Source: Prorocentrum cordatum (Eukaryota > Sar > Dinophyceae > Prorocentrales > Prorocentraceae). Taken from it: 64,000 nucleotides of DNA. Each line of letters opens with the position of its first letter. Positions within the stretch are counted from its first letter, which is position 1. Below the pieces are notes generated by a model. It did not search any database. It was given only the letters and a program-made list of their open reading frames with translations, and was not told the DNA's origin. A program made the translations under genes and the position numbers. Positions 42,056-54,862 of the stretch are shown in pieces. The DNA lies in NCBI GenBank assembly GCA_963575745.1, contig CAUYUJ010001412.1, positions 1 to 64,000 of the forward strand, written 5' to 3'.

Positions 42056-43138
42056 TTACTGCACGCAACGCGGTGGCACGCAAGGCCACCGCGCATCCCG
42101 AGCGGCGCATCGAACAGTTGCCCGCGCATTCGCCCCGAGAGGCAACACCGCCGCGTACCCCTCATTGGCGGTGTCACCGACGCGGTTCGACACATTGCCG
42201 CTGATAGCGGCGCAATCTTATTTTCAGCGGCGTGAGCTGGCGTTGCCGCGTCAGGCACGCGCTGCCGCTTGCTGCGCTGAGACCAAGCGTCGGTCGACCT
42301 GAGCCCCGCGCGCCGAAGCGGCGCTTGCCGCGGCAGCGGCAAGGAGGACAGGAGCAAAGCAAAGCGTCAAATCCACGGGCAAGGGATGACGCGGCGGCGG
42401 CCGTGCCAGTAGTGGCCGACGCGGTGGCTTCAGCAGCGGAGGCACTGATGGTAACGCGTGGCCACTTCAGTGGCATCCGCGCGCGGCTGCGGTCGTGGCC
42501 GTAGCCGCTGGCGTGGCATTGGTAGGAACTTCGGCGCACCAGGGGCAGCAAACGCCAAGTATTGGCCTTCGCAATTGGTGCACCTAGTATGGTGGCATTG
42601 CTGCGTGTTGCAGGTTTGGTGGTTACGTCGAGCGTTATTCGCAACCGCGGTGGCGATAATGAAGGCGACGTTGCGCTCGCAAGCGCGCGGCCGCTACGTA
42701 GCTTGCAGGGCCCATCCCTACGACAGCGCTGACCACTGCAGCCGAAATGGGAGGAGCGAGGAGGAGGACGGAGACGCACAGGAGGACCCTCCCACCCATC
42801 CCTCCTTCCACCTCGCCCTCATATCACCCTCCAAGCTCTCAGCCCTCATCCTCCTCTCCCCCGCTACCCCAAACCTCTCGACCTGCCCCCTGCGCCTCCC
42901 GCCCCACCTATGTGATGCAACGCCAAGTGTTTGCACGTACTCGCATGTATTAATCAGGTCTCTTAGCGCGCACTGGGCCTGCCGCAGCCTCGGGCAACAC
43001 AGCTCGGAACCATGAATGCGCGAGCTGAGCGAGCTCACGACGGAGGCGCGATAGCGCCACATCACACGAGGCAGGCAGACCAACGAAATCGTTTGGCGAG
43101 GAGGCGCAATCAGCGAGCACAAGGATGCCCACCTGGCC

Positions 43139-46100
43139 TCAATGAGCAGCGCCCTTGCGCTTGCTCACCTCGGCCTTCTCCTCAGAAATGCCCCGCGAGG
43201 TCGGGGGCGCCAGCAGGACCTGGGACTCCGACAGGGCTCCCATGTGGTGCTTCAGGCCCCGCTTGAGCTTCAACGGCGCGCCCCCGGAATCCCTGCAGCA
43301 CACCAGCGGCGAACGCTCTGCATTCGTCACCGCGGCCCTGCCCATTTGCGCCTTGATGGCCAGCATCGCGTCGCTGCGCGCCTGGCCCTCGTCGCCGAAG
43401 AGGTCGCGGGTCTGCTTGGCCGCAGCGTACGTCGTCGAAACCGCCTCCATGGCGGACTTGATCGTCGATGGCCTCACGTTCTTGAACAAGGACCCCGCCG
43501 CCACCTCGAGCCACTCCGTCGCGGCCGTCAGGTTGCCTGCGTCGGCGCCCCACACCCCCTTCTCGGCACCATTGATGAGAACACGTGGGAACTCCTTCTC
43601 CGCAGCCGAGCTGGCCGCCAGCACCTTGCTGGCGCACTCAATCGATGCTATCGCCGAGCGCTACTCCACCAACTGGCCGCGCCAGCGGCTGGCGAACTCC
43701 ATCCTGATCTTCGGCCTTGCCTGAGCGGCCCTCCAATCGCAACCGCTCCAAAACCGACGCGCGCGACCTAGCCTGCCCTTCCGCGAAGGCTGGCCTACAA
43801 GAGGCCGCGGGGAGGGGATGCGTTGGAGGTTGAGGGGGCGGGGGGGGGTGGGAGGGGGCGTGGTAAAGACTGGGGGGAGGGGCAGGGCGCAGGGACGCGA
43901 CGAGCTGACGAGGGCCCAGGCGGGGGGGGGAAGGGGAAGGGGACTGTCGAGAGAGATAAGTGCTTTGGGGCCAGAAGGGAAGGGCGAGGCTTTGCCGCGC
44001 GCGCCGGCAACGGGGCAGCCTGGATTGCAAGGCAACCGCGCCTCAACGAACGCCGCCACCGCACCCGCGGAATTGCGCAACTTCAGAACGCCCTCTTCGG
44101 TCTGCAAGATCTCCTCCGCACTGCTGCCGAACCTCCTGTAATCAACTGCCGTTTGAAAACCCCACCAAAGCTTCGTCAACTTCGAAAATGATTGCTGCAT
44201 CCCCGTCTGCTCGTCAGTCATCCCTGGCCTCGCGCCCAGGGGGCCAACGCAGAGACCGCGCGCGCTCCCGATGTAGCTGCACGCGCCCTCAGTCACGTTG
44301 AAGTCCTCACCTGTTCCCATCGTCTGAAACATCTGTTTAGTGAACGCGTCGATGCCCTGCACAAGCTCTGGAGGGGGAATGGACAAGCCGAACTCGCCAT
44401 CGGCCTTCAACTGGGCAGTGGTGCTCGCGATGTCCCTACTGCGGGCCCCCCGCTCGGCATCGACGGGGAAGAGGCCGATGGACTTGATCACCATGGCGCA
44501 CTGGTTATCAATGCTGCCCCCCTTCTGGACCCGAGAGATGAAACTGCCAAAGTAGTCGCCCCGCGGCAAGTTGAACGACATGTCCCCCGTGACCTCCAAC
44601 AACTCCTTCAGATCCATGAGCTTCTCCCTCGCGAAGCTGCCCTGCTCGATCTGCTCGGCGACGCCGTCCACCACCTGCAACGTCGCGCGCTTGACGAAGG
44701 ACCTCAGTTTCACGCCCTGGCCCTGTCGAACCTTGCCCCGCGCCTCCTTGCAGAGACCCCACGCCTGCATGATAGGGCCCATGTCGTCATTGAGCTTGAA
44801 ATCGGTCGCGGCTGACATCTTCTGCGTGGGATCCTCGATGCGAGGCAGCAAGGTGCCGCAATCCTTCCGCGTGCGAACGAACTCTGACAAGAGCGCTTTG
44901 TAGTGACTGTTCTGCTTCATGGCTGCCAGTATGGGAAACGGGAGGCACCATCCAGCCTCAACGGCCTGCAAGCGGTCGAAGTCCTTCGAGGGTGCCCTGC
45001 GCTCGTTGAGCAAGTCGATGTCCGTCAACATCACCACCGTACTACCACGGAAAACCGATATGCGCTGGTCGGCGCGGCCCTCGCACGGCTCGAAACTGAG
45101 GTTGTCGTCAGCAGGGGCAGCGGTGGCCATCTCGAGGACCGATGCGATGACGCGCAATAGTGCATCATGGCTCCGCGCGCCGTCTTTGATCATGGGCGCA
45201 AGGACCTTCGACATCAGCGCGCCCCATCAACCTGCCCATCTTCTCCGCGGGGTTGCCCTCGATGTGCCGAGCGAGGGGCTGGCTAAGATCGGAGCCGCAA
45301 GTGTCGTCTGCCACGAGCCAATGGATGATCATAGTCAGGAGCGCCTTGGCCTTCGCGTCGATGCCGTGCTGAAGCTGCGTCCAATCCATGATTGCCCGAG
45401 CCATGCACACCATCTTCGCATTCGTTGGCAGATCAACCTTGTGCTTCTGAAGGCGCTCCGCGAATGACTTGAGATCCTCTTTTGATGCAGTGAGCCAGCC
45501 TTGCTCGGTAGCATACGCCTCGCACTCTTTGTGCATGTCGTGGTGCTCCTGCATTGCGATGTGTTCCTCTCGGCCCATGTCCTCGGCCTCTGCGATGAAT
45601 GTATTCAGTGTGGTTCGCTCCCTGCCAACGCCTCCTGGCTGCCTCCCAGCGAGGGCCTTCGCAAGGCTAACTTTCGCCATCTGCAACACCCACTTGGCCT
45701 GAGGGGGTCCGTCTTCAACATCTCTGAAACATCGGGAACCTCGTTGGCGATATCCTCGAGTTCTCCGCCCACCCTGGGCCCCCCCGCTGATGATGGCAAG
45801 CTTGGGCGGACGCCGTCGGGGAGCTTCTCAGGGGTCGCAGTGATGGGGCCGAGTGGGGCGGGGTCGTCCTGGTGCTGCTCAGTGTCCCCCATCGGAACGG
45901 CGACTCCACTGGAGCCATGTGCACCGCCAGTCGCCGAGCTACCCTGTAGCAACATCGCAAGGCCCTCATCCTCGCCCTCATATTCCATCTTCCTCCTTTT
46001 CTCCGCCAGCTCACGGCCCGCCCTCTTCTTGATTGCACGGGAACACAGCGTGGACTTGGGAATGACCGTGGGGCCAGCTGGGTCGAGCACACCCTGGAAA

Positions 46101-46855
46101 ACGCCCTTGGCACTGTCGTACACGAAGTCGCACTGGCCCTTGTGGATGGCCGATTCTGGGCGGGCCAGCAGCTTCGATATGGAGGCCCTCTTAGAGAACT
46201 CGAATGTGAACGTCCGCGGGGCGCCATCCAGATCACACGTGAGAACGCCCAAGGTCGGCGTGCCCATCTCGCCCCAAAGCTTGAAGCATTTGTACCCGAG
46301 CTGCTCTGGCATGTACTTGAACTTGTTGAAGATCTCTGGGCGGGCCCAGAACCCGATGACATGCTGGCAGGCAGCCTTCTGCGCGGAGCCCCCCTCGACA
46401 TGCTGCGGTTCGAAGGTGCCAGCCGAGACGTCATGCTCACTCATGTACTTCGAAGCGTCGTCAAACGTCTTCTTGGAAGCCTCGCCGTACTTCGTTCCTG
46501 CCTCCTCCTCGGTCATGTACGAGAACCCAACGCGCCACGGCACATAGTGGATGGGGCAGCAGATCTTGTTGTCCATCTTGTCCGCCGCCGTCAACTTCTT
46601 GCCGCAGGCGCCGAAGCAGCAAACCATCCTGCTCTGGCGGGCCACCCTTGCAGCCTTCGCGTCAGCGCCCTTCTCCTTCTGGGCCTGCGGTTTCCTCTTC
46701 TTAGGCGCGGTGCCAGGCGCACCTGATGCCAAGGTGCTGGCTGGAATGCTCATGGCCGCGCCGACGCCATCATCGCCTGGCTCGGGATCGGCGCTGCCTC
46801 GGGCTGCAATCTGCCTCTCGACGACCTTGCGAGCAAGCCTCTCCCTGGCCGCCAT
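43139..46855 (-). CDS. Large cargo gene of element 2, disrupted, unknown function
   Basis: Starts ATG at 46855 (MAARERLARKVVERQ). Four segments follow in order: 46855-45605, 45689-45165, 45214-43661 and 43624-43139. Residues 79-103 hold a cysteine/histidine cluster (CCFGAC then CCPIH) that could bind zinc, after a basic PKKRKPQAQKEK nuclear-type signal. Later parts are helical (KEDLKSFAERLQKHK; LKELLEVTGDMSFNLPRGDYFGSF). The first two joints are one-base shifts at CCCCC (about 45706) and GGGG (about 45222) runs. The third is an in-frame TAG near 43658. A pyrimidine-rich stretch at about 44030-43790 may be an intron ending TTGTAG. Not recognised; roughly 1,150 residues if joined. Confidence 0.55.
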
Positions 46856-48923
46856 CGCTGCGTGTGAAAGACGAAAGGCCACTCGAATAATGGAATGAGA
46901 ACCTCGCCTGGCGAAGAAACGCCCAATCCAAAACGGCACTGCGTACGTTTGCGCGGGGGGCTTCTGTGGGGTGCATCGTCAAGCTGGGCCCAACGGGCCA
47001 GGAACATGTGGAGGCCACACCGAGACCCGCGTTAGGCTACTCATTTGAAACACGTCTGGGCCCGAAGGGGAACTAGGTTGCACTAGTTAGAGACTCGGTC
47101 AGCATTGCCCTGGGGTCCCATGGGTCATGCTTTGCATAGGGGCAGGGGTTAGATAGGGCTCTTCGGTGGGCTCATATGCATTCACCTGTAATGGAGTGCC
47201 ACTTGGTTTAGGCGTGGCTTGCATGGACGTGGCACGTGATTGCATTGTGTAGTATTGACTTGCTCGGGTCATCGGGGTGGCGTCTTTTTTGAGGGTGGTG
47301 CTACTTATTTGGGGCTGGGTTGCGTTTAGCGCTGACGTGCGCAATATGTGGACGCAGCTGGGCCGATGCATAGGCGATGCTGGCGTGCGGCGTGCTTGCG
47401 GACTGTGTTATGTGCATGTGTTGCGCGCGCTGAGTGCTCGAGGCCTGCAGCGGCTGGGGGTTCATGTGGGACCTCCTGGGGGATTGCTGGCGAGGGCCTT
47501 GCGTTGAACGGGTTTGGGGCCCATTCGTCAACTGTCTGGATAGAACATGACGCTTCCACTGACTACGTGTGACGATTGTTCGGCGCGGGGCTGGAAGGTA
47601 TGCGCCTTCGTTGTTGCCTAGCACATCGTCTCTTCACCCTCCACCCCCTGGCACTGCCTCTCGCTCGCCTCGCCCAACCCCTGCAAGACCCGCCTCGGCG
47701 CGAACCGCTGAAGCCGCAGGGCGCAGCGACGGAGGGCGGAGCGACGCAGAGAGGAGGAGCAGGGAACAAGCGAAGCAAGTGACATACAGCCCTCCTCCGA
47801 AGCTCGTCAGACGGATGGTTGAGAGCGCGGGGACAGCGAGGCCAGCATGGAGAGAGCCCGGAACGAAAGTCCGACTTCAGGCGCGCCACGGGGATACGTG
47901 CCTCGAACAGACTGGGCGACCCAGGACCACGCAAAACAACGGGATAGTTGCCCTGGAACGCCCATAGAGCAACGAATGGATAGACCTCGAAGCCCCTGGG
48001 GCCGAGGACCCGTCATCCCTCGGGGCGCAGACCATCCCATGACGAAGGTGGCCGTGGCGATGGTAGCGGCGACAATTCGACGACGACGTTGACCATGCGT
48101 GTGGTGCTGTTCTTGGTGACCTGATGGCAGCGGTGGCAGGGTAACGCTGATAGTAGGGAGAATGGCGGCAACGATGGTGACGATGACGGTGCTCATAGAA
48201 ATGGCGATGATGACGGCTGCGATGACAACGATGACACAGACGGTGGCCATGGCACCAATCACGATGGCAGCCCTCGCGATGGCAATGCGAACGACGCTGC
48301 CATTATGGGGGTTCTCGGTATGAACAACCTGGGTAGGGATGATGTCGGAGATAATGAAGATGAAACCCGTCGGCCCCGAGAGGCCCTTACAAACGCGGAC
48401 GACATGGGACTCCCCCATGAGGCCTGGAGAGGCCCAGGCTCGGCTCATGAGATTCTCCAAGTGTTCCAAACGTTGGACTCCGAGAGGCCCACACACTGAC
48501 CCCTCCAGAAACATGAGTCTTGCGAGGTTCACGTCATGGTGAATCGGAACCTTCGGTGGGTCTCAACATCTCAGACCCAAGAGGCACTAGCCCTAGCCTA
48601 CACAGAACCCGTGGGGCGCACACGAGGCACTGAGGAGCACGAGGATGGTGATGCTGATAATGATGGCAATGGCCTCCGCCAGGGGATGAGCGCAGGCTCG
48701 CAGCGCTGGTAACCACACAAATTGCGACCAGCGCCCAGCACGGGTGGTAACTGCTCTTTACAACAGGCAGGGCGTGAGCAGATGACACAACGCCGCGCAC
48801 AGAGCGAAGCACCGTTGCAATGGTCAGAGCGTGTTCAATGGACGGGGCATGAGCTGCTCACGCGGCACCGTGCACAACGCAAAGTTACCACATATGGCAT
48901 GTTGTCATGGACACCGCAGCACA
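46856..48923. other. Element 2 noncoding stretch
   Basis: No supported gene. Frames at 47099-47624 (minus) are open but Thr/Gln/Pro-rich without motifs. Positions 48040-48310 are a degenerate GATGGC/GATGAC repeat, which explains a hydrophobic Ile/Val/Ala frame on the minus strand. Confidence 0.45.
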
Positions 48924-49240
48924 TCACTGAGCAGGACGACCGTCGCCTTCGGCATCAGTCTCGATCTCGTCGTTCATCTCATTTGTGAACTCGCGGGTGC
49001 GGTCGGCGAGGGCGCCCCAACGATCGAACGCAACCCTGGTGGCCTTCTGGACGTTGCCCAAAGAGGTCCTGGAACCTCTGATGATGCGAGCCTGACGCTG
49101 GATGATCAGACTCTGGACCCGAGACTTTTCATAAGTTTTTTCACCATGACCCTGTTCTTCGGGTTGAGCGTCTGGAACCACTTGCCAACAGGCTGCGGCC
49201 CCGCGAGGGGATCACACGACTTGGCCATGGGCTCGGGCTG
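48924..49240 (-). pseudogene. Short coding remnant in element 2
   Basis: MAKSCDPLAGPQPVGKWF at 49240 leads to NPKNRVMVKKLMKSLGSRV. The reading then moves, by a one-base shift near 49110, to SLIIQRQARIIRGSRTSLGN, DRWGALADRTREFTNEMND and an acidic end at 48924. Composition is protein-like and charged, unlike surrounding frames. Possibly a small cargo gene or an exon. Not recognised. Confidence 0.35.
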
Positions 49241-52200
49241 AGAATGCTCTTCTCGACAGCCACAAACCGCTCCGGAACAGACGCGAATGCTATCAGCATG
49301 CAATTGGCGTGCGCCATCTCCCCATGCGCCCGCATCGCGCGAGAGACTAGTACTGCACACCGTGACAGATCAGTGCGGCGGCGCCCCTGGGGTTTGCAAG
49401 TGCGCGCGTGCGTGGGTGTGGGCCACAGGCCAGGGGGGCACTATGAGCCACTACTCGGCCAGTCCTTTAGCTTATGTCTACCATCCACATTAGCCCAAGA
49501 CAAAGCGTTCACATGCAATGGCTGTCCTGGCGACTGCGGGCCCAGCGCCAGGCTTGTTGATTGGCAAATATGTGCCAACGAAGGATATAGCCCAAAAGAC
49601 GCACACCCCTCCCCGTCGAGCCTCCAATGGAATACAAGCGCAGCATTACGCCCCGTGCTCCTATCTCATGATTAGTGGAGGGGGCTAGAGATCTCTGCGT
49701 CAGGAAAGTGGTTGGGTGACCCCCTTAAGAGAAACTTCAGGTGCCTCTCGCACTGGGCCTGTGGAAGCTGTTTCGTGGATCCTTCCGAGCCCCCCCCCCC
49801 TCCAGAGACTCCCAAGACACATATTCGGCGTTCAAAGACCATGAGGACCTAGTCAACACCAGGCGCCGGCCAGAACATTTAAGCCATGCGTCGGCAAAAC
49901 AAACGGGCCCACTAGGACTTTCTGGGTACCTTCATCGGGGGCAATGGACAGGCCCTTCTTGCCTCGACATGGCCCTCTTGAGAATACACCCCCAGCCGCA
50001 GCAATACCTGTAACCCCCCACCGTTCTCCACGCGCGCGCAAGCCTAACCTGTACGCGCTGAGCTACCCTATAGTGGATCGTTTAACGCCGCGGATGCATC
50101 CGAAATTGCTGATCCATCTTAGAGTGAAGTTCTGTTCTAAAGAGGCAGCGCTGGCGCAACGCTGAAGCCGTTGACCCCCCACCCGCCCTGCCCCGCCCCG
50201 ACCCGTCCACGCGCGCGCGCGCACCCCCCCCCCCCGCCCCCGCCCCGCCCCCGCACGCACAAACGCACACCATCCCCACGAGACCGCGCACGCCATGCAC
50301 GACCCCACCGCCACCGCCACGCACTCGCACTAAGACCACTGCAAAAGTTCTGGAACCGCTTTGTACACACACGCACACACACACACACACGCACATCGCG
50401 GCCACCCGACAACCTAGGACTTGCGGCACATTCTCCGATCACGCTCGGCGGCGCCCTGGGCCCCCTGAAAATCTGTTCCAAGCCACCTTGCCCTGGCATC
50501 AGGCGCGCGCCATTCGCGGCCGCCGCAGAGGATGAGCAGCGGACGGAGCTGCATGCCAGCGCTGACGACCTCGACCGCAACAACTATAGCCGCCTGCCCC
50601 GAGGCGAACGCGCGCCTCGCGGGCGACCCCCCGCCCCGCACCCATCAGAACCCCCCCCCCGCCCCACCCCGCCCCACCCCGCCCCCCGCGCCCACCGCGC
50701 GCGCACACCTCGGGGGCGCAGCTCCCGATAACGCCGCGGCTGCCCGCGACGCCCCTTTCCCTCCCCCCCCCCCCCCCCCCGCACCCCGCGCCCCTGCCCC
50801 CATAAGTCCTCGGCGCGGTGAAGCTCTGACGTGGCAACTGCCCCGAAGGCAGATGGATGCCCGCCGCCGCGGAGAACGGCGACGCGGCGCGCCCATCCAG
50901 GACTGCCATGAATGCCCGGGCAGCCCACCGTTAGCAAGCCCCGGGGGCTCGGTGGCAAACGGCGATGGCACGCTGCGGCTGCAGGCGGCGGCCCATCCCG
51001 CGATTGGCGCACAGCGATGACAGCAGAATGCGGTCTGCATAATGAAAGCCCCCCGTGGGCTCTCCCCCCTGCCGCGCCGCCAAGCGCGCTGGCGGCCGCG
51101 CAGGTCTCCATGGCAGCGGCCCAGACCCTGAATTGGCAGGAAGCGGCGCTGGGCAGGCTAACTGCATAAGGAGCTGGGGATGGTCAAAGATGGTGGTAAG
51201 CGCGCCACAGCGCGAGACCGATGCTGCGGCCCGCGCAGCATGCAGGGCCCTGGCCCATTGAACAGCTGCCACGGAACACCTGGGGAACACTGCCGCCGCC
51301 GCCGCCCCACTCCGCTGCCTTGCAAATGGCGCCAAATCCAAGTTTCATTCCCGTCACCGCCTGCGCCCGCCCCTCCAGCGGCGACCTTGAACCGCGCGAC
51401 GCCCTCCCGCAGCTTGGGCGCGCGCCATGGCGGGGCGGCTCAGCGCCCGCGCAAAAGGACGACGCTCGCCGAACAGCGCCTTGAACAAAAAAGACCACGA
51501 CAAACAGCAGCGGCTGCCATGCGCGCTGTTCCGCGCGGCGCGACGCGTGATCCAGCGCGCGCGCAGGGCGGATTTTGTAGCACTTGCTTTTCCGTGGCGG
51601 GCGTCGAGGCAAGGAGGGGGGGGGGTAGATTGCGAAAATTCGAACCGTTCTCTCCCCAGCCTGCCGCGAATCCAACTTGTTGGCGCAATCCAATATGCAG
51701 CCCGCGCGCACAGGGCGGGGCCCACAAAGCGCAAGTGGGGTGCCCGCGCCGACGGCGCATGCACTGCCACCGCCAGCACCCCATATGCGACAGGCGCGGC
51801 ATGCAGGGTGCGCGCCGGAGCACTCGGTGGGTCGCCTTCTTGCAGTTTTTTGATGTGGTCGCCGCGGCCCTGGCACTCGGTGGGTCACCATATCGGAGAT
51901 TGTTGCTTAGTATTGTTTGTAGTATAGCCGGGCCAGCGGGCGCCCTGGCACTCGGTGGGTCACCTCTTTGGTGTGTTTTGAAGTGGTCGCCGCGGGCGTG
52001 GCACTCGGTGGGCCACCATTTTCGGATTCTTTAGAATGGTCGCCGCTGGCCGAGCACTCCTTGTGCCACCCCTGCGCCACATGGTGTGCGGGGCGCGGGG
52101 CCCCATGTGGCGCCCTCGTAGCGAATGGTCTCATCGCGTCCACGCACCATGCCACGGCCTTGCGGATGCTGCAGTGCGCGCCGGCGACCCAGCGGGAGCG

Positions 52201-54862
52201 CGCAACTGGACTTAGAGGGGCGCCGCGGCCAGTCGTGGCGCGCATGCGCCTTGCACTGGAACGCCCCAAGCAGACGCGCCGACGCCGCCGAGGACGATCG
52301 CGCGCGACCCCAGCTGACGCCCTGGCATTCGCTTGGCGCGAATGGCGACCTCGGGCCTACGAGCGCAAACCCCCGAAGGCCCCAATTGCAGCGCCCGCCC
52401 GCGGGCAGCCGCGCGCGGAACGTCGGATCGCGCGGCGCTGCGAAAGCGCGGACGCGAAGCTGGCGCTTCACCAGGCCCAGCAAGCACGCCAGTCAGTGAA
52501 TTTGAACTGGCTCGCACGCAAACGTGGCCAGCACTGCTCCCTTCGCGTTAGTGGAAAGCAGCTGGCCCGCAATGTCCTCATCACCAGTTGGGGAGATTGC
52601 CCCTTTGCGGCGCGCGCGGCGCCGCTGGGCCGCGCGCGCAGAAGTGTGCTGGGCGCCGCCCGTCCGCGCGTCGGCGCTACATCGCGCAGTGCCATCTGGC
52701 GCCTTCGGGGGCCATCGGGCGCAAAGAAAAAAATGTGCGACCCCTTATAGCCGTCCCATGCGCGCCGCTGGCATCGGCGCGACGCGGGCCTCATCGGCGC
52801 GACTCATGGCGACTCAGGCATGTTCCGCGACGCGCCCGCGGCCCCCTGGAACGCGTTGGAAGCAACATCCCCCCCCCCCCCATGAACGCAATGGCCCCTT
52901 CGCAAGCGCAATGGTCGACCGCCCCTGGGGCCTGGGCGCGTCGGGCCATCCGAGTGGCTAGCCCACCCGCTGCCATCCGACGCCGCGCCAACCTATCTGG
53001 GCCAGCAGGGCCAAACGGGAGCACTGGCCAACGCCTCTGCGCGACCATCGCTGGCGCTGGTTCCGACGCGCATCAGCCACATGCCCAAACCTAGGCGGGC
53101 AAAATGAGGCATGGCCCAGCCGACGGGATGACTGGGAAAGAGCGAGGGCGAACAATTCGACGAGCCGACGGGGCGAGCTGAGGAGTGCAATTACGACGAG
53201 CGGATGAAGGCGGAGCAGGGGCTTGGGAGAAACAGCGGGTGGAAGCACGACAGCCGAACGAACGCTGGTGGCAACGCATTATCCCTGCATGCCGTCTTCG
53301 CCTCTGCTGCCAAGTGCTCTATCCCTGCGACCAACATCGTGGCTCTCCCTCGTGCGACAAGCATGCATGCAATATCTCCATCTGCGCTTGGCCTTTACAT
53401 GCCCTTGTCGCCCCTCTGCGTATCTAACCACTGCTTACTGCGTGCAAGGTGTCACACATTCGCTCCCCACTGCAACATGGAAGGAAGAGGTGCAACATCG
53501 ATGCGGCACGGGAGCGGCGTAGAGAGCACGAGGGGCGCAGCGGCCTGGTTGGGCAACCACACGGCGCCATAGAATGGCAACCCGCTGCAGCGGAGGACGC
53601 GCAGGAAACCAGTCTTGGGAAGTAGCGGCTTGAATATTAAGCTCAAGCCCGACGCGCAGTAATATTAGAATGCGTACCTCCCCCACACACAGCACCAGAC
53701 CGCGCATCCCGATGGCCCACATAACGCCCCCCCCCCCCCCTGCCCCGATGCTGTAAACCGTTCGGGGGGGGAGCCCGCAGGCGAATTTAGGTTCTGACAT
53801 TTCCCAGACACAGCGCCGTGGACTATGGAAAAACCAACGCAATGCACCCGAAATAGGGATTGTAGCCACTTCCATTGAGTAGCCACCGAGGGACACGCAG
53901 GCCACACATAATATGATTGAACGGGGATCCCCAGTGACCACCGTGCCCCCCAAAGACCCCCTTGTAACCAATAGAAGCATACACACCACGTGTATAGAAC
54001 ATCCCAGGTGCACCGCGGGGGGCGCGCGCGAACCAGCTCCTGGGTGCAAGTATCGTGCATTGTGTTGGTTGGTGCGCGTGTTGTGTCAAGTCGCGCTGTG
54101 CAGCACATAGCGACGTGACGTTCTTAAACCTGTTGATGGCATGTGTATGCTACGTGGCCCGATAGTATGATACACAACCGTATGCTTCGTCATGGGTGGT
54201 AGCCGCATTGCAACGCACCGCAATCAAACGCAATACAATGCGCATGGCCTCATGTTTGGCCAGCGTCCAGAATGTCTCTGGGCGTTGGTAACTGTTTAGT
54301 ACGTGGCTGCAGCCATATCAGCCAGCCCTCCTCGGGACACACGGCACTTGAACCTGTTGCGTTGCCTCGACCTCGCTAGCATGACGCCGCCCGCCCCATC
54401 TGACAGCGCACTTCCCGTCACTCAGCCTTGGCCCCAAACGCGTGGGCCCCAGACGCACCGAATGCTGAGGCGCAGCCTTGGTATAATTACGAGGTCTGCA
54501 TGTGCAGGATGGCGGGTCGGGTCGATGGCCAAGCTCCACCTGTGAATACAAGAAGGCATAAACAGACTACGAACGTAAATGCAATGATGTCGGAGATGGG
54601 CGGCCTCCAATCACGACCCTCATCGCAATCCGACAGAAGAAACTCGCCAAGGCAATCAGCGACAACAGAAACAAGCACAGTAACAACTTCAAGGGCAGTC
54701 GGCGGGCTCCAGACCCTCGCCTGGGCGCATCGGCCGCTCTCGAGCGAAAAGCTGATCGCTGCCAGGGATGAAGGCCAAACGCCCCCTGGCGGAGGTGCGA
54801 TCGTCAACGCAAATAGGTTGCATACGAAACACGGCATGGGTATCACCGTCAGACTGCTTGTG
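49241..54862. other. Element 2 very GC-rich stretch without a supported gene
   Basis: Long open frames here are Arg/Ala/Pro-rich and occur in all six readings, as expected from GC content. C-runs stand at about 49790, 50230, 50650, 50770, 52870 and 53730. The one clear structure is the 53-bp repeat at 51820-52072. A cluster of CAACGCA/CAATGCG words lies near 54205-54243. Confidence 0.45.
51820..52072. repeat. 53-bp tandem repeat, about 4.3 copies
   Basis: Units start with GCACTCGGTGGGTC at 51820, 51873, 51948, 52001 and 52054. Spacing is 53 bp except one 75-bp unit. Each regular unit contains TGGTCGCCGC, the same GGTCGCC word that fills the element's inverted ends. Confidence 0.85.

Noticed and set aside
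47807-48532. Multi-spanning membrane protein on the minus strand
   Set aside because: The hydrophobic run is translated from a degenerate GATGGC repeat; the flanks are not protein-like.
50137-52750. Several 120-280-aa ORFs in the GC-rich part of element 2
   Set aside because: Overlapping open frames on both strands with Arg/Ala/Pro composition and no motifs, as expected from GC content alone.
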